Shown here piece by piece: positions 1 through 8,617 of a stretch of DNA of 31,392 bases (its first letter is position 1; every line of letters starts with the position of its first letter). This stretch comes from DATEPR01 sp036502345. Its GTDB lineage: Bacteria; Actinomycetota; Actinomycetes; Mycobacteriales; Pseudonocardiaceae. Under the pieces are notes generated by a model that saw only the letters and a list, made by a program, of their open reading frames with translations, searched no databases and had not been told where the DNA came from. The stretch is from positions 1 through 31,392 of the forward strand of contig DASXYT010000017.1 of NCBI GenBank assembly GCA_036502345.1. The letters are read 5' to 3'. Made by a program: the position numbers and the translations under genes.

Positions 1-6
1 TAACGT

Positions 7-1647
7 TCAGTGCCGCGGGTAGTAGGTCTGCCAGTTGGCCACCGACGGTCGCAGCCGCCCTGCCGGTCCCTGCCCGAACAGCCACAGCACGTTGCTCGTC
101 ATCGCGGCGACAGCGATGCAGGACGTGCTGGTGCAGTCGGCAAGCGAGGGAATCCAGTTGTTGGTGCCGCTGTCCCAGGCGCCCGCTTTGCTCTTGGGGT
201 CGGTGTAGTACGTCATGTCCGAATAGAACGTCGTGCCGGTGTGGCTGGTCGCCACGGCCTGTTTCACCGGCAGCGCCGAGTGGGCCAGCACCTGCACGGA
301 GGCCGGATGCGTGAGGCCGGGCTCCAAACTGTCCACATCGGACGCAATGACACCCGGTAACGCCATGCCGTCGTGCACACCCGTGCCGTTGAAGATCCAC
401 GCCGACGGGTCGACCACCGTCATCGACTCGTGTACGCCCGGTGCGAGGAACCCGTTGTACTCCTCGCCGACCAGTGCGGTGGACGGCCAGCTCGCAGGCG
501 GAGCGCCCCACGTGTTGCTGGTGACCTCACGTGGATTTCCCTTGCCGTTCAACGGGTCTTCCTCGGGATCCCGGTAGTCGACCAGTTCCCGGTCGGCGCC
601 CAGCGGCGACGGCTGGGTCCTGACGTGCCGCAGTACCGCGCTGGCACCGAAGAACGCCAGGTTCAACCCGCCGCCGTTGGCCGCCGTGATCGCCGTCCGC
701 TCGGCGAACGTCCAGCACTCGTCGTGACCGAGCGACAGCAGCGCGCTGTGCCCGGCCAGCACGTCCGGATGGTCCTGCACGGTCGCGTCGTTGACATAGG
801 CGACATCGAGCCCGTGCTGTTCGAGGAAACGGACCAATGGTGCCTCGTCGGACAGGAAGTCACCGGCACCCTGACCGTCGGCGTAGGGCCGGTCGTCACT
901 GACCACTCTGGACCGGGTGCACAGCGGATAGACGCCGGGCGGGCAGTCGCCGACGCCCGTGTAGTAGTCGTAGCCACCGTAGGGATTCCAGGCCTGCCAG
1001 GTGAACACGTCGTTCTTCACCAGGTAGGCGGCATGGCTGCCCGGTGACCACACGGTCAGCGGCACGTAGCTCTGCTCGTTGTCCGCGCCGATCAGCTTGA
1101 TCAGGTAGTCGCCCTGCGGGAAGTCCTGGGTGACCTGCATCGACATGGACGCCGCCCAGTTGTCGCAGGACACCATGTTGATTTTCGCCGTCAGTGGACA
1201 TTTCGGCTGCGCCTTGCCCCCGAACGACGGCGACGCCCAGACCAGCCGCCCACCCGTGCCCCCGTAGTAGCCGACCCGGTAGGCCTCCACTCGGAACGAC
1301 GCGGCCGAAGTGGACACGAACAGCCGAACCGGCTGGCCGGTCGTCGCATAGGTCTGGTCGGCGAATCCCTCGATGAACCCGTGGGCCGGTGCTCCGGTGA
1401 TCCGCCAGTCCGTGGTGCCGCGCAGCGCGTTCTCCTGGATCACCCAGTTCGCCTGCACGCCGTCGTCCGCCAGTTTCGTCGCTTCCGTTGTGCTACCGGC
1501 GGGTCGGCTACTGGCGGGTACCGCTGTCGGGGCGCCCGCCACCGTCGCGGACGGGGCCTGGCGCGCGGCGAGCACGGCGACCGCGGTGGCCACCAGCACG
1601 CCGGTGAGGCCGACCATGACCAACCGCGAACTTGGCATGTCCATCAC
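7..1647 (-). CDS. Secreted or membrane-anchored N,N-dimethylformamidase large-subunit-like protein
   Basis: The 546-residue product has an N-terminal hydrophobic segment (about residues 8-28, rich in V, L and A) followed by a Ser/Thr/Pro/Ala stretch, so it is exported or anchored. From about residue 65 it resembles the DMFA2_C-type domain, the C-terminal region of the N,N-dimethylformamidase beta subunit. Supporting motifs are the early VEAYRVGYYGG, a central LSLGHDECWT (the family usually has GHDEYWS) and the following NLAFFGASAV. Known members with assigned function hydrolyse formamides, but most genomic relatives are uncharacterised and an exported one probably acts on another substrate. 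The frame opens with GTG at 1647. ATG codons follow at 1644 and 1638; the last has AGGTGA 5 nt upstream and may be the true start. The gene lies 81 bp behind the beta-galactosidase on the same strand, so co-transcription is possible. Confidence 0.75.
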   Translation of the reverse strand: MMDMPSSRLVMVGLTGVLVATAVAVLAARQAPSATVAGAPTAVPASSRPAGSTTEATKLADDGVQANWVIQENALRGTTDWRITGAPAHGFIEGFADQTYATTGQPVRLFVSTSAASFRVEAYRVGYYGGTGGRLVWASPSFGGKAQPKCPLTAKINMVSCDNWAASMSMQVTQDFPQGDYLIKLIGADNEQSYVPLTVWSPGSHAAYLVKNDVFTWQAWNPYGGYDYYTGVGDCPPGVYPLCTRSRVVSDDRPYADGQGAGDFLSDEAPLVRFLEQHGLDVAYVNDATVQDHPDVLAGHSALLSLGHDECWTFAERTAITAANGGGLNLAFFGASAVLRHVRTQPSPLGADRELVDYRDPEEDPLNGKGNPREVTSNTWGAPPASWPSTALVGEEYNGFLAPGVHESMTVVDPSAWIFNGTGVHDGMALPGVIASDVDSLEPGLTHPASVQVLAHSALPVKQAVATSHTGTTFYSDMTYYTDPKSKAGAWDSGTNNWIPSLADCTSTSCIAVAAMTSNVLWLFGQGPAGRLRPSVANWQTYYPRH

Positions 1648-1675
1648 CTGGCATGTCGATCGAGGGATGTTCGAC

Positions 1676-1712
1676 GACGGAACGAACGTTCGCAGTGCGG
1701 ACCCGTTCCGTC
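1676..1712. promoter_or_regulatory. Inverted repeat and nested palindrome between lacZ-like and DMFase-like genes
   Basis: GACGGAAC (1676-1683) is matched by its exact complement GTTCCGTC (1705-1712). A 10-bp palindrome CGAACGTTCG (1683-1692) abuts the left arm. The element lies in the 81-bp gap between two minus-strand genes. It could be an operator for the downstream gene or a weak hairpin terminator for the operon; no T-run follows. Confidence 0.35.
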
Positions 1713-1728
1713 AACCCCTGGTTCGTTG

Positions 1729-4635
1729 TCAGGTGGTGGACAGCACCACTCGCAACGCCGACCGTGCCGGCACCAGCCGGTGCTCGGGCAGCACGCCGGG
1801 ACCGCAGGATGCCGAGCCGATGCCCTGGTGGGCCACGTCCAGGTTGAGCCAGATCCGGTCACCAGCACGCAGATCACTGGTGTGCCGGGCGGCGTCCAGG
1901 TCCTCGCTGGTCCAGCGCCGAGCCGTCAGGTTTACTGTCGGATCGCCGTCGAGCCGTAGCCCGTGCCCGTCGGCGCCGGTGAACGTCGCCCACCGCACGC
2001 CTGCCCGGTTGCCGTTCTCCTGCGGGAACACGTAGGGCGTCTGCCACTCGTCGACGGTCCTGGTGAACCGGCCGACCCGCGCCGCCCGATGACTGTCCGG
2101 ATAGGATTCGCCCGGGCCGCAGCCGAACCAGGTGACCTGGCCCAGCGCTGCGGGAACGGCCAGCCGGACACCGATCCTGGGCAGCACGGCGATCCACCCG
2201 CCGTCCGGCCGCACGTCCACGTCCAGCCGCAGCTTGTCACTGTCGGCTGTCCACCGGTACACAGCGAGGAACGCCAGGTCGGTCGCTGCCGGCCCGACCC
2301 TGGTGGTCACCGTGAGCGTGTCGCCGCCCTCGGTGAGTGACACCAGGCGGTGTTGCAGCCGGTGCAGGCCGATCCGCCGCCACTCCGTGGCCACCGGCTG
2401 TTCCTGGCCGTGCCAGCCCTCGTCGTTGTCGGTCGGCGCCCGCCACAGGTCCAGCCGGGGCACCTCCATGTCGATCCCGGCGAACGCGGTGAGCCGACCG
2501 CGCTCGTCGAACTCGGCCTGTCCGAGCCGCAGCCCGGTGTCGGTGGCCTCGATCCGCTCGGTGGCCGGTATCCAGATGCGCTTGGGTTCGGTGATCGCGG
2601 CCTGGCCCCACGCGATCTCGTGACCGGCGTCCGCCCACGCCGTGTCCACGGCCAGCACCGCACGCACGGTGAGCCACGTTTCGGCACCGCCACCGCCTGC
2701 CATCGTGGCGGCGTCCGGCAGTGGGACGTCGGCCGATTCGCCGGCGGCCAGCGGCGGCACGTCAAGTGAGGCGCCGGCCAGCGACAGGCCCTCCTTGGCC
2801 ACCGACCAGTCGAACGCGAGATGACCCAGATCGGCCACGTCGTACAGGTTGGTCACCCGGACCGTGCCCTGTTTCGGGTCCGGCTCGATCCGGACCGGTG
2901 CCACCACTTTCGCGAACTCGACCAGGCCGGGGCTGGGCGTGCGGTCGGGGAAGACCAGGCCGTCGGTGATGAAGTGGCCGTCGTGCAGCGGTTCGCCGAA
3001 GTCGCCGCCGTAGGCGTAGTAGGCGGTGCCGTCCTCGGTGGTGCGCGGAATGCCGTGGTCGATCCACTCCCACACGAACCCGCCCTGGCAGCGTGGATAG
3101 CGCTCGAACAGCTTCTGGTACTCGGTCAGCCCGCCGGGCCCGTTACCCATGGCGTGCGCGTACTCGCACAGCACGAACGGCAGCGCGCGGCGGTGCTCGT
3201 CGGCGTCCTGGTCGTCGGGCAGCGGTTCGGCGTACCGGCCGACGGCGTCCACGTCGTCGTGCGGGTGGTACATCCGGCTGTACACGTCCGTGTACGTACA
3301 GTTCCAGTCGCCCTCGTAGTGCACCGGCCTGCCGGGATCACGCTGGTGTGTCCAGGCGGCCATCGCGGCGAGGTTGTGGCCGGTGCCCGCCTCGTTGCCC
3401 AGTGACCACATGATCACCGACGGGTGGTTCTTGTCCCGCTCGACGGTGCGCCGCATCCGGTCCAGCAGCGCAGGCTCCCACTCCGGGTCGTCGCTCGGAT
3501 TCCCTTTCCAGCCAACGAAGATGAACCCGTGCGTCTCCAGGTCGCACTCGTCGATCACCCACAGCCCGTACTCGTCGCACAGGTCGAGGAACGCGGGATG
3601 CGGCGGATAGTGGCTGGTACGCACCGCGTTCACGTTGTGCCGCTTCATCAGCAGTACGTCGGCCAGCATGGTCTCGCGGGGGACCGCACGGCCGTGCTCG
3701 GGATGCCACTCGTGCCGGTTCACCCCGCGCAGCAGCAGCGGCCTGCCGTTCACGGTGAGCAGCCCGTCGACGACGACCACCGTGCGGAACCCGATCCGCA
3801 GCGCGATCCGCTCGCCGCCCGCGGTCAGCGTGCCCCGGTAGAGGTGGGGCACCTCGGCCGACCACGGCCGCACGTCCGCGATGTGGTGCGGCCCCTCGGC
3901 CGGCACGTCGACCAGCCCGAGATCGGGCACGCTGAGCAGGGCGGGCACGTCGCCGGTGGCCACCCGCAGTGTGCCGGCGCCGGTCTCGTGGTCGTAGTCG
4001 GCGTGCACGAACACGTCCGGCACCGCGCCGGCCGGCCTGGCCAGCAGCGTCACACCGCGGAAGATCCCGGACAGCCACCACATGTCCTGGTCCTCCAGGT
4101 AACTGCCGGCCGACCACTGGTGCACCCGGACGGCGACCACGTTGCGGCCCGGCCGCAGCAACTGGCCGACGTCGAACTCGGCCGGCAGCCTGCTGCCCTT
4201 GGCGTGGCCCAGTTCGGTGCCGTTGAGCCAGACCCGGAAACACGAGTCGACACCGTCGAAGCGCAGCACGGCGTCGCCCGCCGGCCAGTCGGCCGGCAGG
4301 TCGAACGTCCTGCGGTACTCGCCGGTCGGGTTGTCGTCCGGCACGTGCGGCGGGTCGACGGGGAACGGGTACTGCACGTTGGTGTACGCGGGGGAGCCGT
4401 AGCCGTGCATCTGCCAGTGCGCCGGCACCGCCAGTTCCGCCCAGTCGCCGTCGGCGAGATCCGGCTCGGCGAAGCCCGGACCGGAGCCCCGCACGTCCGG
4501 GTGCAGCCGAAACCGCCACAGCCCGTCCAATGAAACGGCCGGGGCATCAGAACTGCAACTTGCTCTCGGCGGCAGAAGACCGACGCCTGGTACCGGGTCC
4601 TCGTGATAGGGCAGCTCGTCGTGGGGCTCAGGCAC
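1729..4635 (-). CDS. Beta-galactosidase, glycoside hydrolase family 2 (LacZ type)
   Basis: This 968-residue protein has the length and layout of LacZ-type GH2 enzymes. A jelly-roll sugar-binding domain comes first (about 30-200, with DGLWRF and VQYPFP), then an immunoglobulin-like domain, the TIM barrel (from about 295, LLLRGVNRHEWHP), and a C-terminal small-chain-like beta domain. The acid/base glutamate is E415 in WSLGNEAGTGHN and the nucleophile is E491 in LCEYAHAMGN. It hydrolyses terminal beta-galactosides. There is no signal peptide, so it acts in the cytoplasm on imported oligosaccharides. The GTG start overlaps the last 8 nt of the esterase gene, and no good ribosome-binding site is seen, so translation is probably coupled. 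GH2 also contains glucuronidases and mannosidases, but length and motifs favour beta-galactosidase. Confidence 0.92.
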   Translation of the reverse strand: MPEPHDELPYHEDPVPGVGLLPPRASCSSDAPAVSLDGLWRFRLHPDVRGSGPGFAEPDLADGDWAELAVPAHWQMHGYGSPAYTNVQYPFPVDPPHVPDDNPTGEYRRTFDLPADWPAGDAVLRFDGVDSCFRVWLNGTELGHAKGSRLPAEFDVGQLLRPGRNVVAVRVHQWSAGSYLEDQDMWWLSGIFRGVTLLARPAGAVPDVFVHADYDHETGAGTLRVATGDVPALLSVPDLGLVDVPAEGPHHIADVRPWSAEVPHLYRGTLTAGGERIALRIGFRTVVVVDGLLTVNGRPLLLRGVNRHEWHPEHGRAVPRETMLADVLLMKRHNVNAVRTSHYPPHPAFLDLCDEYGLWVIDECDLETHGFIFVGWKGNPSDDPEWEPALLDRMRRTVERDKNHPSVIMWSLGNEAGTGHNLAAMAAWTHQRDPGRPVHYEGDWNCTYTDVYSRMYHPHDDVDAVGRYAEPLPDDQDADEHRRALPFVLCEYAHAMGNGPGGLTEYQKLFERYPRCQGGFVWEWIDHGIPRTTEDGTAYYAYGGDFGEPLHDGHFITDGLVFPDRTPSPGLVEFAKVVAPVRIEPDPKQGTVRVTNLYDVADLGHLAFDWSVAKEGLSLAGASLDVPPLAAGESADVPLPDAATMAGGGGAETWLTVRAVLAVDTAWADAGHEIAWGQAAITEPKRIWIPATERIEATDTGLRLGQAEFDERGRLTAFAGIDMEVPRLDLWRAPTDNDEGWHGQEQPVATEWRRIGLHRLQHRLVSLTEGGDTLTVTTRVGPAATDLAFLAVYRWTADSDKLRLDVDVRPDGGWIAVLPRIGVRLAVPAALGQVTWFGCGPGESYPDSHRAARVGRFTRTVDEWQTPYVFPQENGNRAGVRWATFTGADGHGLRLDGDPTVNLTARRWTSEDLDAARHTSDLRAGDRIWLNLDVAHQGIGSASCGPGVLPEHRLVPARSALRVVLSTT

Positions 4636-5665
4636 GTGCAGCAGTATCCGGCACCGTCACCTGTTCGTGCGGGATTTCGTCCGCCAGCAGGTCGCGCAGA
4701 TAACGCAGCTGGATGCCGCGCTGCAGTGGGCCGCCGCCCTCGTGCTCGTTGTACGGCCACACCTCGATCCGCTTCGGCCCTGCCCACGCGTGATAGGCGG
4801 CGAACACGGTGGACGGCGGGCAGATCGGGTCGCGCAGCGCCACCGAGTACAGCGCGGGCACGGTGCCCAGTGGGGCCAGGTGCAGGCCGTCGAAGTAGCC
4901 GAGCGTGTCGAACACCCGCTGCTCGTCGACCCTGCGGGTGGCCAGGTACTCCACGAGTTCGTAGTACGGCAGTGCGTCGGTCACGTCGACGGCCCGCCGG
5001 ATGTGCGTCATGAACGGCACGTCGATCAGCGCGGCGATGGGCGTCGGGCCGTCGGTCAGGCCGTGCAGCGCGCCGACTGCCTGTGCGATCGCGCCGCCCT
5101 GGCTGCCACCGGCCACCACCAGCCTGGTCGCGTCCACGCCCGGCGCCGCGGCAGCGGCTGCCAGCGCGCGGACGGCGTCGGTGTAGACCCGCCGGTAGTA
5201 GTAGTGCTCGGGATCGTCGATCCCATCGGTCAGGAATCCTGGCACCCGCACCGAGCCGCCACTGCTCGGATCGGGCGTGTCACCCGGCCAGCCGAACCGG
5301 CCACTGACGCCCCGGGTGTCCACGACGAGCGCTGCCCAGCCTGCCGCGGCCCACACCGTGTGGTCGTGCGGGAAGCCGCGACCGATGCCGTAACCCTGGT
5401 AGTGCACGACGCACGGCACCGGCGTCCCGGCGCCGCGCGGCACCAGCAACCAGGCGGCGATCGGCGCGCCGCCCCAGCCCGCGAACCGCACGTCGTGCAC
5501 GTCCACGTTCGGCAGCGCTGCGTCGACGGGGGTGAACCGTGCGTCAATGGGGAACTCGGCGGCCTCGGCGAACGTGCGGCGCCAGAAGTCGGTGAGGTCG
5601 GCCGGCACGTCCGTGGTCGGGCGGTACTCCTGTAATTCGGGCAGCGGCAGGTCGAACAGCGGCAT
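4628..5665 (-). CDS. Acetyl esterase of the AXE1 / cephalosporin-C deacetylase family (CE7)
   Basis: The 345-residue protein is an alpha/beta hydrolase of the CE7 type that removes acetyl groups from xylo-oligosaccharides and related substrates. The catalytic serine is S188 in GGSQGG, the aspartate is D279 in VALRDPICPP and the histidine is H308 in NEHEGG. The N-terminal LxxYRP and the DFW near residue 26 are also typical. The oxyanion region reads TRGVSGR (from 117), where many CE7 enzymes have RGQ, so substrate preference may differ. There is no signal peptide. The frame is open far upstream, but the ATG at 5665 overlaps the reductase stop codon by one base (TGATG) and gives the usual family N-terminus. 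The end overlaps the beta-galactosidase start by 8 nt. Confidence 0.9.
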   Translation of the reverse strand: MPLFDLPLPELQEYRPTTDVPADLTDFWRRTFAEAAEFPIDARFTPVDAALPNVDVHDVRFAGWGGAPIAAWLLVPRGAGTPVPCVVHYQGYGIGRGFPHDHTVWAAAGWAALVVDTRGVSGRFGWPGDTPDPSSGGSVRVPGFLTDGIDDPEHYYYRRVYTDAVRALAAAAAAPGVDATRLVVAGGSQGGAIAQAVGALHGLTDGPTPIAALIDVPFMTHIRRAVDVTDALPYYELVEYLATRRVDEQRVFDTLGYFDGLHLAPLGTVPALYSVALRDPICPPSTVFAAYHAWAGPKRIEVWPYNEHEGGGPLQRGIQLRYLRDLLADEIPHEQVTVPDTAARA

Positions 5666-6507
5666 CAGAACTCCTCGTGGCGGTCCGGATCGACGGCGGA
5701 GGACTCCCCCTTGTCCAGTGCGCGCAGCCGGGAGATGTCCTCCGGGGACAGCTCGAAGTCGAACACTCCGAGATTGGCGCGCTGCCGCTCCTGGTCGCCC
5801 GACTTCGGAATGGGCACCAGGTCCTGCTGTACGTGCCAGCGCAGGATGATCTGCTCCGCCGTGCGGCTGTAGCGCTGCGCCAGTTCGCGGACCACCGGTG
5901 CCTTGTGCACGCCTTCCTTGCGGCCCAACGGACTGTAGGAGACGGTGACGATGCCGTGCTTCTCCAGGTACGTGTGCAGCGCTGCCCTCGGCGTCGCGGG
6001 GGAGAGCTGGATCTGGTTCACCGCAGGGAGGACGCCGGTTTCCGCGTCCAGCCGCTCGATGTGTGCCTTGGTGAAGTTGGAGACGCCGACCGACCTGATC
6101 AGACCCTCGCCGCGCATGGACAGCATCGCCCGGTAGGACTCGATGTACTTGTCCTGCCTCGGCAGCGGCCAGTGAATGAGGTAGATGTCGACGTAGTCGA
6201 GGCCGAGCCGTTTCAGACTGGCGTGCAGAGCGGCTTTCGTGGCGTCGTAACCGTGATCGGACCCACGCAGCTTGGTCATCACGGTCACGTCCGACCGTGC
6301 CACCCCACTGTCCCGCACCCCTCGGCCGACGCCGACCTCGTTGCCGTACTTGGAGGCGGTGTCCACCAGCCGGTAGCCGAGTTGGAGTCCGGTGCGGACG
6401 GCGACCGCGGCGGCAGCGTCGTCCATCGGCCAGGTGCCCAAGCCGATCAGCGGGATCTCGCCGCCGGTGTTCAACGGCCTGGTCGGAACTGTGCTCGGCT
6501 GGTTCAC
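5665..6507 (-). CDS. Aldo/keto reductase
   Basis: A 280-residue NADPH-dependent reductase of the (alpha/beta)8 aldo/keto reductase family, close in style to the 2,5-diketo-D-gluconate reductase / AKR5 group. The catalytic tetrad is visible: D49 in LVDTA, Y54 in SKYGNE, K79 in VMTKL and H112 in LIHWP. Cofactor-binding motifs SVGVSNF, a QIQLSP strand, SYSPLGR and IPKSGD follow in order. The start is GTG, with AAGGAGG a few bases upstream. It is the first gene of the operon with the CE7 esterase and GH2 galactosidase, so a role in sugar aldehyde metabolism or detoxification is plausible, but the sequence does not fix the substrate. Confidence 0.93.
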   Translation of the reverse strand: MNQPSTVPTRPLNTGGEIPLIGLGTWPMDDAAAAVAVRTGLQLGYRLVDTASKYGNEVGVGRGVRDSGVARSDVTVMTKLRGSDHGYDATKAALHASLKRLGLDYVDIYLIHWPLPRQDKYIESYRAMLSMRGEGLIRSVGVSNFTKAHIERLDAETGVLPAVNQIQLSPATPRAALHTYLEKHGIVTVSYSPLGRKEGVHKAPVVRELAQRYSRTAEQIILRWHVQQDLVPIPKSGDQERQRANLGVFDFELSPEDISRLRALDKGESSAVDPDRHEEF

Positions 6508-6602
6508 GGTGCCTCCTTCTCCTGTGGTGCTGTTCGGTTCCTGGCCGCGTGTCCGGCGTCACGATATGCTAAACGCCTCGACCAGGAACGATCGGAGGGC
6601 TG
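6508..6602. promoter_or_regulatory. Divergent promoter region between reductase operon and tetR
   Basis: This 95-bp gap must hold promoters for both the minus-strand sugar operon and the plus-strand tetR. An 8-bp inverted repeat GTTCCTGG (6537-6544) / CCAGGAAC (6582-6589) flanks its centre. A CTAAACG heptamer (6569-6575) recurs in the inverted repeat before the MFS gene. The assignment of operator function is inference. Confidence 0.4.
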
Positions 6603-7229
6603 ATGACCGACCGGCAAGCCGGACGGGGCAGGGGCCGGCCGCGCAGTGAGCGGGCCAGGCTGGCCATCCTGGCCGCTGCCGGTGAGCTGATGTTGGAGGG
6701 CGGCGTGAACGCCGCGTCCATGGAGGCCATCGCCGAGCGGGCCGGGGTCAGCAAGGCCACCATCTACAAGTGGTGGCCGTCCCGTGGCGCCGTCGCGCTG
6801 GACGGCTTCCTCGCCCAGGCGCTGGAGACGATCGCGGTGCCCGAGGGGCTGTCCACTCGAGAGGGGCTGCGCTTCCAGGTCGGTGCGCTGGTCCGGCTGT
6901 TCCGTGACACGCCGTCCGGTCCGCTGATGCGGGCGCTGGTCAGCCAGGCCGAGTGCGACCCGGAGATCGCCCGTGCCGTGCGGGAGCGCTGGCTGGCGCC
7001 CCGCCGTGCCGTGGCCATGGAAATCATCCGGGCGGGCATGGTCAGCGGCGAGATCCGGCCGGACGTCGACGTCGGCGTCGTGTCCGATCAGTTGTTCGCA
7101 CCGATCTACCACCGTCTCATCTTCGGTCATGAACCGCTGGACGACGAGTTGGCGGACCGACTGGTGGACCAGGCCATGGGTGGTCTGTGCCCGACCGTCT
7201 CCCAGGTTGCGCCCACCGTGTTGTCTTGA
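6603..7229 (+). CDS. TetR family transcriptional regulator
   Basis: A 208-residue regulator. The basic N-terminus GRGRGRPRSE leads into the TetR DNA-binding domain (about 17-65) with its helix-turn-helix MEAIAERAGVSKATIYKWWP. The rest is an all-helical ligand-binding and dimerisation domain resembling the TetR_C_11 type. CGGAGGG lies just before the ATG. The gene is divergent from the sugar operon and 76 bp upstream of the MFS gene on the same strand. The near-perfect inverted repeat before the MFS gene makes that exporter its most likely target; control of the divergent operon is possible too. Confidence 0.93.
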   Translation: MTDRQAGRGRGRPRSERARLAILAAAGELMLEGGVNAASMEAIAERAGVSKATIYKWWPSRGAVALDGFLAQALETIAVPEGLSTREGLRFQVGALVRLFRDTPSGPLMRALVSQAECDPEIARAVRERWLAPRRAVAMEIIRAGMVSGEIRPDVDVGVVSDQLFAPIYHRLIFGHEPLDDELADRLVDQAMGGLCPTVSQVAPTVLS

Positions 7230-7259
7230 CCACTTTCGGTCCGCCTGTCATGCGCCGTT

Positions 7260-7286
7260 AATTTCTAAACGGTAGTTTCAGAAATT
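7260..7286 (+). promoter_or_regulatory. Probable TetR operator upstream of the MFS gene
   Basis: AATTTCT-AAAC-GGTA-GTTT-C-AGAAATT forms an inverted repeat with arms of 11 and 12 bases differing by one inserted base. It ends 19 bp before the MFS start codon and is strikingly AT-rich for this genome. TetR proteins commonly bind such dyads in front of a neighbouring exporter gene. Confidence 0.55.
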
Positions 7287-7305
7287 GGGCGAACGGAGGG
7301 TGACC

Positions 7306-8583
7306 ATGACACAGCGCACGGACGGGGTACCGGCTACGGAGAGTTCCGAGGCCTGGGTGCCGCCGCGCAACCTGCGGCTGATCGTGCTCACCATGGCCGT
7401 GGCGTGCGGGCTGGCAGTGGCCAACCTGTACTACGCGCAGCCGCTGCTGGCGCTGGTCGCCGGCTCGTTCCACGTCAGCCAGGGCACCGCCACCATCGTC
7501 GTCACGGCGACGCAGTTCGGCTACGCGATCGGCCTGCTCGTGCTGCTGCCGCTCGGCGACCTGGTGAACAACCGCAAGCTGACCTCCCGCACGATCATCG
7601 CCACCGCCGTCGTGCTCGCCCTCGCGGCCTTCTCGCCGAACTTCGGGCTGTTCCTGGCGCTGTCGGTGCTGGTCGGCATCACGTCGGTGGTCGCGCAGAT
7701 CCTGATCCCGTTCGCGGCGCACCTGGCACCCGAGGACAGCAGGGGCAAGTTCGTCGGCCAGGTGGTCAGCGGACTGCTGCTGGGCATCCTGCTGGCCAGG
7801 ACGGTGGCCAGCCTGGTGGCGGCCGAGTGGGGTTGGCGCAGTATCTATGTCGTCTCGGCCGTGCTGATGATCGTCATGTCGGTCGCGCTGGCCCGCATCC
7901 TGCCCAACCGGCCGCCCGACCACACCGCGAGCTACCGCAAGCTGATGGGGTCCGTGCTGGAACTCGTGCGCACGCAGGCACTGCTGCGGCGGCGGGCGTT
8001 CTGCCAGGCCATGTTGTTCGGTGCGTTCACGTCGTTCTGGACCGCGATCGCGTACGAGTTGATCAGCGTGCACCACCTGAACCAGGTGGCGGTCGGGATC
8101 TTCGCGTTGGTCGGCGCGGCCGGTGCCGCCGTGGCGCCGCTGGCCGGCAAGCTCGGGGACCGGGGATACGGGCACTACGGCCGGATGGTCGCCATCGTGA
8201 TCGGCATCGGCGCCATGCTGCTGGCCGCGTTCGGCGCCGGCAGCGTCATCCTGTTGGGCCTGGCGGGGGTGCTGCTGGACCTGGCGGTGCAGGGCCACCA
8301 GGTGTTCAGCCAGCGGGACATCTACGCACTGCGCGGTGACGCGCGGGCCAGGATCAACACCGTCTTCATGACCACGATCTTCGTCGGCGGAGCGGCGTCG
8401 TCGGCGGTGTCCGGCTGGCTGCACGACACCTTCGGCTGGACCGGCGTGGCCCTGTTCGGCGCGATCCTGCTGGTGCTGGCCGCCATCGTGTGGACCGTCG
8501 GCCACTTCGGTAGCGGCGACTACGCGGAACCGGCGAACACCACGATGAGTGGGACGCCCATCGACGCCACAAACGCGAACTGA
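7306..8583 (+). CDS. MFS transporter, 12 transmembrane segments
   Basis: A 425-residue major facilitator superfamily protein with about 12 hydrophobic helices. TM1 carries the NLYYAQPLL motif seen in DHA1-type exporters. A short cytoplasmic loop LGDLVNNRKL (about 85-94) corresponds to the MFS loop 2-3 motif in degenerate form. The central cytoplasmic loop (about 200-225) is basic. Export of a small organic compound or sugar by proton antiport is the family role; the substrate cannot be read from sequence. ATG 7306 is chosen because CGGAGGG sits about 7 nt upstream; an in-frame TTG at 7285 would place that site inside the gene. It probably forms a regulatory pair with the upstream tetR. Confidence 0.9.
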   Translation: MTQRTDGVPATESSEAWVPPRNLRLIVLTMAVACGLAVANLYYAQPLLALVAGSFHVSQGTATIVVTATQFGYAIGLLVLLPLGDLVNNRKLTSRTIIATAVVLALAAFSPNFGLFLALSVLVGITSVVAQILIPFAAHLAPEDSRGKFVGQVVSGLLLGILLARTVASLVAAEWGWRSIYVVSAVLMIVMSVALARILPNRPPDHTASYRKLMGSVLELVRTQALLRRRAFCQAMLFGAFTSFWTAIAYELISVHHLNQVAVGIFALVGAAGAAVAPLAGKLGDRGYGHYGRMVAIVIGIGAMLLAAFGAGSVILLGLAGVLLDLAVQGHQVFSQRDIYALRGDARARINTVFMTTIFVGGAASSAVSGWLHDTFGWTGVALFGAILLVLAAIVWTVGHFGSGDYAEPANTTMSGTPIDATNAN

Positions 8584-8617
8584 CGCTGAGACGACACAAA
8601 GTGGTCAGTCGGCTACC

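Noticed and set aside
7226..7254. TTGACC as a -35 element for the MFS gene
   Set aside because: No acceptable -10 hexamer lies 16-18 bp downstream, and the element overlaps the end of tetR.
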